From positions 1,922,001 through 1,986,000 of the forward strand of contig NC_085886.1 in the NCBI RefSeq assembly GCF_035222275.1: DNA of 64,000 nt, given 5' to 3'. Position 1 is the stretch's first letter. Every line of letters starts with the position of its first letter. Position numbers and translations under genes: made by a program. Under the pieces are notes generated by a model, which saw nothing but the letters and a program-made list of their open reading frames with translations, was not told where the DNA came from and made no database searches. This DNA comes from Podospora bellae-mahoneyi (taxonomy: Eukaryota > Ascomycota > Sordariomycetes > Sordariales > Podosporaceae). Below, in pieces: positions 21,801 through 31,595 of the stretch.

Positions 21801-24800
21801 ATATTGATGATCCGGATGCGTACTACGGTCTGGCACAGGATGCTTCGCTGAGTACGGTGTTGGCCAGGTTGGAGTATGAGAATGATGGTGGGAAGAGTCT
21901 TGCTTTCAGGGGGGCGCAGTATGACAGTCATTTGAGGAGTCGAGATGCTGCCTCGAAACAGGATGGGCAGGCGCTTATCAAGGCGTTGAGTAGTTTGGGT
22001 CTGGCCGGGTTGTCGAACTCGTTGTTGCAGACGCAGCAGAGTCTGGATGAGTCTTCTAACTCGCTGGATAGCACTTTTACAACGGCGAGGAGGCTGGAAA
22101 TCTGGAATTTGCCGGCGCCGGCGACAAATGATAATTGGGCGGTGACGGTGTATAGAGCGTATCAGAGTATGCACCAGGCTTCGGATATTGAGGCTGTCAG
22201 GGGTGTTGTTCATGATGGGCTTCGGGGAACCATCAAGCACTTGACCAGCAAGAGTCTCAATACGACGAGCATGAGGCACCAGCTGGGTGTACTGGCTGCT
22301 TTGGCGGAACTAGATGATGTTCTCAGCATCACTGACCCGGCTGAGATGAAGAGGGGACTTCAGATGTTTGAGACGAGGTCGAAGTGGATGATGAGCGGAC
22401 GGTATGAGGACGTCAGTCAGATCCTTTCTTGTCGGGAGACGACATTGAGCATGTGGAGCCAGCATCACAATTTGAGAGCGGCAACTATCCCACCAGCAGA
22501 TGCTCGGTTTGCTCAGATTAAAGGACTGCTGCTGTCGTCTGATATCTTCCGTTTCCACCGACAGCACCAAGAGACGTTGAATTTGTCAACCACACTCACC
22601 GATCTGATCCAGCCAAGCGAGGCTATGGGGCTCAATGTGGATGCAGCTATTCGGATGGAGGCGGCGAATTCACTGTGGGATCAGGGGGAGATGATTTCTT
22701 CCATTAGGATGCTGCAAGCTATTGACAAGGACTCGTCGTTGAAGAAGCAGACGATTCCTGTCAGTCGATCGGATTTGTTGGCCAAGATTGGGTTTCAGGT
22801 CTCGGTTGCTAGGCTGGAGAGCCCGGATAGCACACAGAAGAAGTATCTTGAGCCGGCGCTGAAGGAGCTCAGGGGCAAGAATGAAGGCAAGGAGGCTGGA
22901 CAGGTGTTTCACCAGTTTGCCATGTTTTGTGATGAGCAGCTCCAGAACCCGGATAGTTTGGAGGATTTGGCACGGCTGCAGAACCTCAAAAAGGGCAAGA
23001 GTGATGAGGTTGAGCAGCTGAAGCAGTTGATTTCAAGCTCGAGGGACTCGCAGACGAAGAACAGGTACTCGAGTCACTTGGCGAAGGCTCGGCAGTGGCT
23101 CGATTTGGATCAGCAGGAGTTGAGAAGGGTTGAGCAGTCGAGGACTGAGTTTGTGAAGCTCAGTTTGGAGAACTATCTGCTATCTTTGGCCGCTTCGGAT
23201 GAGCATAACAACGACGCGCTGCGGTTCACGGCTCTTTGGCTGGAGAGGTCGGAGGAGGATGCTACCAATGAGGCGGTCAAGAGGTACATTGGCAAGGTCC
23301 CGACTCGAAAGTTTGCGCCGTTGATGAACCAGCTTTCGTCTCGGGTACAGGATCAGAAGACTCTCTTCCAGAATGTGCTTATTGATCTCATTTATCGGAT
23401 CTGTGTTGATCATCCTTATCACGGGATGTATCAGATCTGGTCTGGGGCGAGGACAAAGGTCAATAAGGACGACGATGTTGCGGTTTCCCGGCAAAAGGCG
23501 ACGGATAGAGTTGCTAAGGCACTTACCAGGGCCGAGGCGGTGTCTGCCATCTGGCCGGCGATTGACCAGACAAGCAGGGTGTACCATATGCTCGCCATGG
23601 ATCGGGACACGAACAGGTTCAAGCAAGGGTCCAAAATTGCCATCAAGGACTCTCAGCATGGGCCCAGCTTCCTCACGACGTTGTCAAAGTATAAGATTCC
23701 GCCGCCGACCATGCAGATGGAGCTGTCGCCTACGTGTGATTACAGCCATATCCCGATGATTGTCAAGTTTGATCCTTATATGGCTATTGCTTCAGGTGTG
23801 AGCGCGCCAAAGATTCTGACGGCGATTGGGTCGGATGGGAGACGGTACAAACAATTGGTCAAGGGGGGTAATGATGACTTGCGTCAGGATGCTATCATGG
23901 AGCAGGTTTTTGCTGCCGTGTCGGAGTTGCTTAAACTTCATCGTACCACCCGCCAACGAAACCTCGGCATCAGGACGTACAAGGTTTTGCCGCTGACGTC
24001 CAGTTCGGGGTTGATTGAGTTTGTCTCGAATACTATACCTCTGCATGAGTATCTCATGCCCGCTCACGAGAAGTACCACCCCAAGGACCTCAAGGGGTCG
24101 CAATGCAGGAAGGAGATCTCGACGGCGCAGACAAAGACTACTGAGCACAGGATTGCGGTTTACCGCAGGGTCACGGAGAAGTTCCACCCGGTGATGAGGT
24201 ACTTTTTTATCGAGTATTTCCCCGACCCTGACGAGTGGTTCCACAAGCGCACCGCCTATACGAGAACCACGGCGGCGATTTCCATGCTGGGCCATGTGTT
24301 GGGGTTGGGTGACAGACATGGGCACAACATCCTCCTCGACACCAAGACTGGCGAGGTAGTCCACATTGATCTGGGCGTGGCGTTTGAAATGGGAAGAGTC
24401 CTGCCAGTCCCGGAACTGGTGCCGTTTAGGTTGACGAGGGACATTGTCGACGGGATGGGAATCACCAAGACCGAGGGTGTGTTTAGGAGGTGCTGCGAGT
24501 TTACGCTTGATGCGCTGAGGGAGGAGGCGGGGAGTATACAGACTGTTTTGGACTCGCTGAGGTTCGACACGTTGTATCAGTGGAGCATTAGCCCGGTGAG
24601 GATGGCCAAGCTACAGCAGAATGCGAGGGAGGAGGAGGATGGGGAGAATGAGGAGAACGAGGAGGCGGGGGGGGAGAAGAAGGGGGTCAAGGGGAACGTG
24701 AACGAGCCCAGCGAGGCGGATAGGGCGATTGAGGTTGTCAAGAAGAAGCTGAGCAAGACGTTGAGCGTGATGGCGACGGTGAATGATTTGATTGAGAAGG

Positions 24801-24856
24801 CGGGGAGTGTGGGGAATTTGGCGGTTTTGTATTCGGGGTGGGCTGCTTATGCTTGA
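15822..24856 (+). CDS. tel1: Serine/threonine kinase Tel1 (ATM family)
   Basis: PI3K-like kinase of the DNA double-strand-break checkpoint and telomere maintenance, recruited by Mre11-Rad50-Nbs1. Four exons: 15822-15876, 15949-15996, 16057-16111 and 16162-24856 (2950 aa). The three small 5' exons join in phase and encode the N-terminal TAN motif (FKELAAQLVHSTATQRKEAL), which supports the ATG at 15822. A long HEAT-repeat and FAT region occupies most of the protein. The kinase domain includes GLGDRHGHN (D2770) and the metal-binding HIDLG. The C-terminal FATC ends LAVLYSGWAAYA. Length is typical of filamentous-fungal Tel1. The coding strand changes character along the gene: about 18.65-20.15 kb and 20.75-21.9 kb use mostly G-ending codons, while 20.16-20.45 kb is C-rich. 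The catalytic motifs look intact. Confidence 0.96.
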
Positions 24857-25321
24857 GGAACATATGAAAATCAAAATAAGGGGGCATCTTGGTGGATTTC
24901 ATGGATTGATATTTTGGGCTTGGTATGAGGCGCAAATGATTAGGATGATGTACCTATGTAATGAGAATGCAGGCACGGCCAAAGATGAATAAAGCTGTGG
25001 TAATTATCTTGATATTTTTGATGTTTGCTTTCGAAGGCATGGTGGCTCTCGAATGATAGAGGTCAACCGCCTACACTAGACTGTATGAAAGTTATCCGAA
25101 GAACGAATTTGCACCCGAAGTATGTAAAACATCCCTATCCACTCGTGTCTCACTTCCAAATCACCGCAATGATCCACCTACTATCACTTCTGCAGCTATA
25201 TCTCAAGCCAACCGAGAAAAAGATCCACAACATCTCAGCCATTGTCACTTTCGCAACTATCACCAAGCATGTCCTTCCCACCAGATCATCTCCAACAACA
25301 CACCGCACTTCCCCCCTCCTC
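24857..25321. other. Convergent 3' spacer, tel1 / aos1
   Basis: Short convergent gap, AT-rich near 24950-25020 and presumably containing both polyadenylation regions. No gene is visible. Confidence 0.6.
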
Positions 25322-26659
25322 TCAATCCAAATCAATAACCTCCTCACTCCCCATCTGCTGCTGCTGCTGCTGTTGCTGTTGCTGTTGCTGCCCCCCACTA
25401 ATAGGTAACAACCCCCTCCCCAACTCCCCCTCGGTCGGATGCAACGCATACACCCCCGCCTCCGACCTCTCCCCATCAAACACCACAAAGTTCTGAATCG
25501 GCTGCTGCGTCCTCCCAAGCACATTAATCACATCCTGCGCCAGCTGCCCCCCCAACACCGCCGCCACAGGCGAGACCTCCCCCCCAATATTCTGCAAAAA
25601 CGCCCTCAACGTCTCGCTCCTCAGCGTCTCAGCCGGCAGCCCAAGCGCCTTGTGCTGCTCCCCGCACAAAATCGTAAACTGCGCCAGTTGCGCCTTATCA
25701 TTTGGGTTGGGCCGAATGCCAAACTGCGATTCAAACTCCCAGAGCCCTCGCAGACAAGACAAAATAGGGGTGACCACTTTTTTGCGGCGGGGGGATTTGA
25801 GAATTTCCGCTGGGAGGGGGGAGGAACTAGCCAGTAGCCATGTTGAAAAGAGTTCTCGTTTTGTGACGTTTTCGACTTTGGGGTCGTTGGGGTCGGGGCT
25901 GGAGGAGATGATTGATCTTGTGGGGGATTCCGGTCCTACCACGGTGGGGACGTTGGAGATAGATCTTGAGATAATGAAGTCGTGCTCGATGAGGTCCGAG
26001 AACAAGAACCCGTACATCCCGTGAGAGCCGGCCGCGTAGAATATGCGGTTGTTGAGGCGGGTGGCTGTGTTGATTAGGTTTAGGGTGGGAGCGTCAAGGT
26101 CGGTGGCGATGATGATATCAAAGGCGGAGAAGTAGGAAGGGGGTTTGAGGCGGATGTCGAGGGTGTCGATGTTAATACTAACGCGGGGGTTAAGGCGTTG
26201 AATGTTGGTTGAGGCGGCGATGGCGCGGTTGGTACCGACTGGGGAGCGGTCAGAGGGGAGGAAGAATTGGGAGGTGACGTCGGAGGGTAGGACGGGGGAG
26301 TGGTCGCAGAGAGTCAGGGAGTTGATGCCGGCTAGGACGAGGTTTTTGGCGATTTCGTTGGCGAGGGCTTTCATTGTTATAAGGAGAATATTGGCGTTGC
26401 GGATGGATTCTTGGGCTTTGAGACCCCAGAGGCGGATTTGTCGGTCGTAGAGGGCGATTTCATCTGGGATGGGGGTTAGTAACTGTAAGATGTGATGGGA
26501 GAGAGGTGAGAACTTACCTGCGCTGATGCCATTTGATATGGTCGAGGTGGGTGCTGGAACAGACCCATTGGTGTTCTTTTGCATCACAGGAACTGTGAGA
26601 TTCTGGGTGTTCCCAGTGCCATTGGCGTTGCCGGCTGGTTCGGAGGTTGGAGCCTCCAT
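25322..26659 (-). CDS. aos1: SUMO-activating enzyme subunit Aos1 (E1, ThiF fold)
   Basis: Smaller subunit of the heterodimeric SUMO E1, which with Uba2 adenylates SUMO in the nucleus. Two exons: 26659-26518 and 26463-25322, with a 54-nt intron (donor GTAAGT, acceptor CCCAG) and 427 aa in total. Residues ~1-47 are a Ser/Thr/Asn-rich extension. The ThiF-type fold follows at DEIALYDRQIRLWGLKAQ and continues through LVLAGINSLTLCDH and the AAGSHGMYGF segment. The E1 catalytic Cys is in Uba2 and is not expected here. The C-terminal half matches the second Aos1 lobe (GGEVSPVAAVLGGQLAQDVI). Two oddities sit at the end: 12 consecutive Gln (406-417), then GSEEVIDLD, whose VIDL core preceded by acidic residues is a SUMO-interacting motif. 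It is longer than yeast Aos1 (347 aa) because of the two tails. Confidence 0.92.
   Translation of the reverse strand: MEAPTSEPAGNANGTGNTQNLTVPVMQKNTNGSVPAPTSTISNGISAGKFSPLSHHILQLLTPIPDEIALYDRQIRLWGLKAQESIRNANILLITMKALANEIAKNLVLAGINSLTLCDHSPVLPSDVTSQFFLPSDRSPVGTNRAIAASTNIQRLNPRVSINIDTLDIRLKPPSYFSAFDIIIATDLDAPTLNLINTATRLNNRIFYAAGSHGMYGFLFSDLIEHDFIISRSISNVPTVVGPESPTRSIISSSPDPNDPKVENVTKRELFSTWLLASSSPLPAEILKSPRRKKVVTPILSCLRGLWEFESQFGIRPNPNDKAQLAQFTILCGEQHKALGLPAETLRSETLRAFLQNIGGEVSPVAAVLGGQLAQDVINVLGRTQQPIQNFVVFDGERSEAGVYALHPTEGELGRGLLPISGGQQQQQQQQQQQQMGSEEVIDLD
25355..25390. repeat. CTG/TTG trinucleotide repeat (poly-Gln in Aos1)
   Basis: 36 nt, 12 codons, first six pure CTG and then alternating TTG/CTG on the plus strand, encoding the 12-Gln tract ten residues from the Aos1 C-terminus. 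The pure CTG part may vary in length between strains. Confidence 0.9.
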
Positions 26660-27749
26660 CGTGGCCAGTCCTCAAGCGAGTTTCTCGAGCTCGTCGAGTC
26701 GATAATTGAGGTTGGAGATGATGGTGCAAGAGAAGAATCGAAATGAGAAGCCGCAGAGAGTCAAGGAAAGTCTGGAGTAAAAAACCCCAACGCCAGCTCC
26801 AAGCCAAAGGAATGACGATCAACAACTCCTGAGAGAGTGAGAGAGGTGTTGGCGTGTGTCTCTGTGTCTGAGGTTGAACGTGACAGTTCGCGTGGCTGCA
26901 GGTTGTGTTGATCACTCCAGGCAAACGGTGCAGCCTTGTGGACCAACCAGAGACGGAAGGAGGGAAGGGGTTCCTGATAAGCTCGGCTCCCGTTTCTTGT
27001 GGTTATCTTGCTCTTGTTTCTTGTTTCTTGTTTCTTGCTTCCCTGTGTCGCCAATTTGCAAAGTGTTTCTCGTCTGTACTGCCGTCTTCCGTAATCCCTA
27101 GTCAAGAGATGGTTTTAACGATGGTGCCGGGATTCATGGGGACGATGCACGGCTGCGATGCCAGTGTGGCTTGGCGTGACGCGGGTTTAATAAGTACTTT
27201 TGTGCCCATACAAAGAAGTGTGACGTTGCAGGTACATGCTACCAATTAGCCATTCATTCTCTCAAACCCCGCCATTTTGAACTGGACAAGCTAAAGGAGT
27301 GAACGGGCCCTTTGCTGTCGCCTCCCACCAAAAAGGCCCCAAGATGCCCGTTTCCTGACGTCCACACAGCATCCACTGCACTTCTTCTGCGCTTCATGTG
27401 TCCACTTGACCCTGCGGATTGAACCTCTTACTCTTTTGCTCCTTTTCTCTCTGCAACAACTCAGCTCGACTCTCTTCTGCTGTTCATACCAAGGCCGACC
27501 CTCGACTCTCTACTGCTGCTGTTTTCATAGCGTGCTTTGCGACAGTCATATCACGCTTCTTGCTGCGGTCATCAGTGCCTGTGCCTTTGTCGCTTTTCAT
27601 GGTGAGTGTTGCCTCCGACATAACCCCCCCCTCCCAATCACCCTCGTCCCTCCTGGCCCTCTGTTTGGGCGCCCGGCCGCCTGCTTGATTGCCTGGGAGC
27701 CTGCATATCCAAAACTGCCCAACAGCCTTGTTCGAGTCTTTCAGGGCAG
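26660..27749. other. Divergent promoter region, aos1 / discoidin-like gene
   Basis: 1.1 kb between divergent starts. It contains a short tandem of TTGTTTC near 27014-27040 and CT-rich stretches around 27420-27540. A possible 5' splice donor (ATG followed by GTGAGT at 27602) could belong to an upstream exon of the following gene. No separate gene is seen. Confidence 0.5.
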
Positions 27750-29531
27750 ATGCATTTTCATTCTGACCAAAACCCGCAGTCTGGCAACTCCTCGCAGCGC
27801 AACGACCCATTGGATGATTCCAGGCTGTGGTGGTTTCCACGAGTGCCCAGCAGACGAGAGCGGATCCCTGGTGAACGACGCCGTACGGCTCCAACCACAA
27901 CCACAACTACGTCTGGAGAATTTCATAGAGCTATAGCGAGGTATAACCGAAACATTGAACGGGTCCGCCGGAATCTCGACGCTGTAGAAAACCGACGTTA
28001 TCATCCGGAAGCCAGCATGTCCTCAGCTGATAGGGACCTGCGACGAAGATTCAATCGTGATCCGCCCACTACCAACGACCCGCCCGCAGTCCCCGGTGCT
28101 CCCTCACTCCCCCCTCTCCGGTCTCTTGGCTCGAGAGCTCGACCTGGCATGGCGTCGGGGTCAGGCTCACGATCAAGCCGCTACCGACCCGAGCGGTTGC
28201 TCCGCGCCACCAACTTTGATTCCCGCATCAATAATACTTCTTCGCATGTCGTCTCCGATGAGCATCCCGACGCCAACTCTCACCTTCGCGCCCTCTTGGA
28301 CTTGCCCAATATCGGCACCCTCATCTCACCACTGGCTCCCACGAGCATGACGCCTACATTGTACAGCCAGGACCCCGAGGACACCCGTCGCACCAAGCGG
28401 CGAAAGCTGGACAATGACAAGGTCGGTCCAAAGTTCAAGGGGTTCCATTATGGACATTATGGACAGTTGGAGCCCGGCAGGTTGACCATGGAGATTGTGA
28501 GCTGTGACGGGGGGCTCTATCAAGAATCACTACAATACCCGCCGGAAAATATCCTGAAGAATGACGATTCAGTGTACTGCACCAAAGGCAATCGGTGCAA
28601 CATCATCCTGAGGCATACAGGCGGGACCGTTTTCAGCCTTACCGAGCTTGTCATCAAGGCCCCCGGATCAAGCTACTCATGCCCGTATGTCTCTATCGAT
28701 CCTCTCCACATATCGCATACTTACACCAGGAACAGGGTTAGAGAAGGGATGGTGTTTGTGGCCATGAAGTCAGACGAGCTCCTCACCCGCACAGCGCAGT
28801 ATCAGATCCAGTATCTCCCCCCGCAAGAAAGGACAAATAACACCCTAGTATATTCGGTCCGTCATGAGGAGGACGGTAGTTCCATCACACGCCTTCAACC
28901 ACCAGTGCGGGAATTCAGCTTTGGTCTGGATGACGATGAGGACTATAGAACAGCCCAAATCCCGCCAGAGTTTGCTGTACCGCCACCCCCGTTCAACATT
29001 ACGACAGAATGTACCGACGATGGTAGCGGCGACGATGATGATGGACGTGTACTTCCCCCGCATCTCCGGTCACGTAACAGAAGGACGCCGAACCGTATAG
29101 GGTCACTGCCATTTGAGAGCGAGAGCAGCGAAGAGGACCGAGACCCATGGGGTAACCCGTCCTCGGACTGGAGAGCTTTCGATAACTTGACTCGGCGTCG
29201 ATATACCGCTCGCGGTGGCGGACGGCAGCATGAAAGTACCAGCAGGACGACGTTGGAAGAAGCCCAAGAAGCTTCGCAAATCGCAACGCAAGAGGCGGTA
29301 CGGGCAGTTGGTGGCGAGCTCATGGCACCGTTGGCACACTTCTTTATCGAAAAGGATAAGAATAAGTGCACCATTCGGTTTGATCCGCCAGTGAGCGGCC
29401 GTTTTATACTCCTCAAGATGTGGAGTCCTCCACAGGACCTGTCTGATCGGTCGAGCAATATCGATATCGAGGCAGTGGTTGCCCAAGGATTTGCCGGGCC
29501 AAGGTACTTTCCTTCAGTAGAGCTTGCCTAA
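27750..29531 (+). CDS. Conserved ascomycete protein with discoidin-like segment
   Basis: I do not recognise a named family. The ATG at 27750 opens a frame ending at 29531. A 45-nt intron (28685-28729; donor GTATGT, acceptor ACCAG) is likely although it lacks stops and keeps frame, because without it an unrelated-looking insert interrupts the conserved stretch; spliced length is 578 aa. The N-terminus is Arg/Pro-rich and disordered. The core contains KGFHYGHYGQLEPG, MEIVSCDGG, PPENILKNDDSVYCT, RCNIILRHTGGTVF and GMVFVAMKSDELLTRTAQYQ, the pattern of a galactose-binding/discoidin-type beta-sandwich as in muskelin or Doc1. That is inference from motif shape. The matching C-terminal strand (CTIRFDPPVSGRFILLKMW) comes after a ~200-residue acidic insert. 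An alternative start is an ATG at 27599 spliced to about 27776, which would give MSGNSSQRND. Confidence 0.75.
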   Translation: MHFHSDQNPQSGNSSQRNDPLDDSRLWWFPRVPSRRERIPGERRRTAPTTTTTTSGEFHRAIARYNRNIERVRRNLDAVENRRYHPEASMSSADRDLRRRFNRDPPTTNDPPAVPGAPSLPPLRSLGSRARPGMASGSGSRSSRYRPERLLRATNFDSRINNTSSHVVSDEHPDANSHLRALLDLPNIGTLISPLAPTSMTPTLYSQDPEDTRRTKRRKLDNDKVGPKFKGFHYGHYGQLEPGRLTMEIVSCDGGLYQESLQYPPENILKNDDSVYCTKGNRCNIILRHTGGTVFSLTELVIKAPGSSYSCPYVSIDPLHISHTYTRNRVREGMVFVAMKSDELLTRTAQYQIQYLPPQERTNNTLVYSVRHEEDGSSITRLQPPVREFSFGLDDDEDYRTAQIPPEFAVPPPPFNITTECTDDGSGDDDDGRVLPPHLRSRNRRTPNRIGSLPFESESSEEDRDPWGNPSSDWRAFDNLTRRRYTARGGGRQHESTSRTTLEEAQEASQIATQEAVRAVGGELMAPLAHFFIEKDKNKCTIRFDPPVSGRFILLKMWSPPQDLSDRSSNIDIEAVVAQGFAGPRYFPSVELA

Positions 29532-30446
29532 AGACCGGGAGAGGGATCTCGGTGTTTGGCTCATGGAGCTGTGGGATATACTTGTAGATGCATTTTGGCG
29601 GCGAATTGGCATACAACCGGAACCTCTGGTGGACTGGAGGAAAAGCATTGGAAGGGGTGTTGACCTGCATGATCACAGCATCATGAAGTTACTTTGTTCT
29701 GCATTTGAAGTTTTCCATGTGACATGGCGAGCAGAAGCCTGTATAAGACATGAGGGTATGCAGTGAGATGAATAAACAATCATTTGGCCTTTGGGAGTGT
29801 CTAGCAACATCAAACGTACACAACCCTGTACCATTCTACATACATTTACTAAAGATTAACATCCTTAAGACTTTTGGGACCAATCAAGGCTATTTACCAG
29901 TGATTCATGATGAATTGCGGCATTGAGTCACTCGCCTTTGGGACTGGGTGGCGTATGCATTACAATCTGCCTTAGCCTTGCCAACCCCCAGCCCGTTGAG
30001 TCATCATAAGTGCAGGCGAAGCCGAGAATGGTTTGGCAGAAGGCGATGAAAAGGCAAAGTATGAAATGATTTGTGATGATGAGAGTGACCAGAGAAGATT
30101 AAAAAGACTATGCTGCTCTGCGTTTTCGCTCCTGCGATTAGTTTAAGCCTTGGCTGGAGAGCACAGTCTGTTTAGCTATTAGTCACCAGGCGGGACCACT
30201 ATTTGGGTTGGGGCCCCACTTCCTTCTAGGTTTCTTGGCTGACCGACCAGGACCCCAGAATGATATATTTTCTTCTCGGCCGCCCTGTTTGCTTCCACCA
30301 TCCAACAGAGCAATCCAAGCAAACTCACCACCAGCCTTCCACCGCAGCGCCTCTTTTTATCGTATCAAGTCCGGCACTTTTTCGATACCTGAGGTTTTTT
30401 TTTTTAAAAAAAAAAAAAGAAGGAATCAGAGAAAAAGGAAGCAAAC
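29532..30446. other. Intergenic region upstream of tif6
   Basis: Tandem gap holding the 3' UTR of the previous gene and the tif6 promoter. AT-rich with no open frame of interest. The T11A13 tract just before tif6 is listed separately. Confidence 0.55.
30395..30418. repeat. T11A13 homopolymer palindrome upstream of tif6
   Basis: Eleven T followed directly by thirteen A, ending 28 nt before the tif6 ATG. Poly(dA:dT) of this length is known to exclude nucleosomes. If transcribed, it could form a short hairpin in the 5' leader. Confidence 0.85.
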
Positions 30447-31595
30447 ATGGCTGTCAGAGCGCAATTTGAGAACTCCAACGAGTAAGTGCTGCATGGAAAT
30501 GCGATGCGCATTGCGATGCAATTTTTCCCCACCCCACCACACCTCTATCGCTATCTTCATCATGGAGGAAAACCTGCCCCGCGGCGACGACAGAGCGAGC
30601 TATAGGGGTTTTGTCTGGTCGCATTCATATGGGACAGCTTAAGAGCATTGTTGCCTTTGGACTCGAATATCTCGAGGGGAGTGGGATGTTGCCTATACTC
30701 AGACATTGGGGTCTAAAGAGGGGAAGCGCGGGGTACCGAAACAGCACAACAGCATGCAGACTTCACAAGCCACACGGGCTACTTGTTCAGAAAGAGGGCG
30801 ACAGACGGCTAACGTTTTATTTTACAGAGTTGGTGTTTTTTCCACCCTCACAAACTCTTACGCCCTCGTGGCGGTCGGTGCCAGCGAAAACTTCTACAGC
30901 GTGTTCGAGGCCGAGCTCCAGGATGTCATTCCCATCTGCAGAACGACGATTGCCGGCACGCGGATCATTGGGCGGTTAACAGCTGGGTATGTTGTCGACT
31001 CTCTCAACATATTCTAGTCCTGCGACTGAGCTAACAATGAAAAAAAAGTAACCGAAAAGGTCTTCTCGTCCCCACCACAACCACCGACCAAGAACTCCAA
31101 CACCTCCGCAACTCCCTCCCCGACGAAATCCGCATACAGCGCATCGAGGAGCGTCTCTCGGCCCTCGGCAACGTCATCGTCTGCAACGACCACACAGCCC
31201 TCGTCCACCCCGATCTAGAGCCTGAGACGGAAGAGATCATCGCTGATGTCCTCGGTGTGGAAGTTTTCAGGCAAACCATTGCCGATCACGTGTTGGTGGG
31301 CACATACATGGCGCTGAGCAACCAAGGCGGTCTGGTGCACCCCAAGACGAGCATTCAGGACCAGGACGAGCTGAGCAGCTTGCTGCAGGTACCTCTTGTG
31401 GCGGGCAGTGTCAACAGAGGTAGCAATGTTATTGGAGGCGGCATGGTGGTGAATGACTGGATGGCGGTGACGGGGTTGGATACCACAGCGCCGGAACTCA
31501 GCGTGATTGAGAGTGTGTTCAGGCTGGGTGAGGGTGCGGCGCCGGGGGCGATTAATACGACCATGAAGGAGACGATGGTGGAGTCGTTCTACTGA
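30447..31595 (+). CDS. tif6: Translation initiation factor 6 (eIF6/Tif6)
   Basis: Binds the 60S ribosomal subunit, is needed for its late maturation and export, and prevents premature joining to 40S; it is released by Sdo1/Efl1. Three exons: 30447-30481, 30828-30986 and 31049-31595 (246 aa, the usual length). Phases are consistent: 35 nt, a 346-nt first intron, 159 nt, then a 62-nt intron with branch CTAAC. The protein starts [16 protein letters not shown] and keeps the conserved [39 protein letters not shown] and [15 protein letters not shown] motifs through the pentein fold, ending [10 protein letters not shown]. The 12-codon first exon and the large first intron are the only unusual features. 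Confidence 0.97.
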
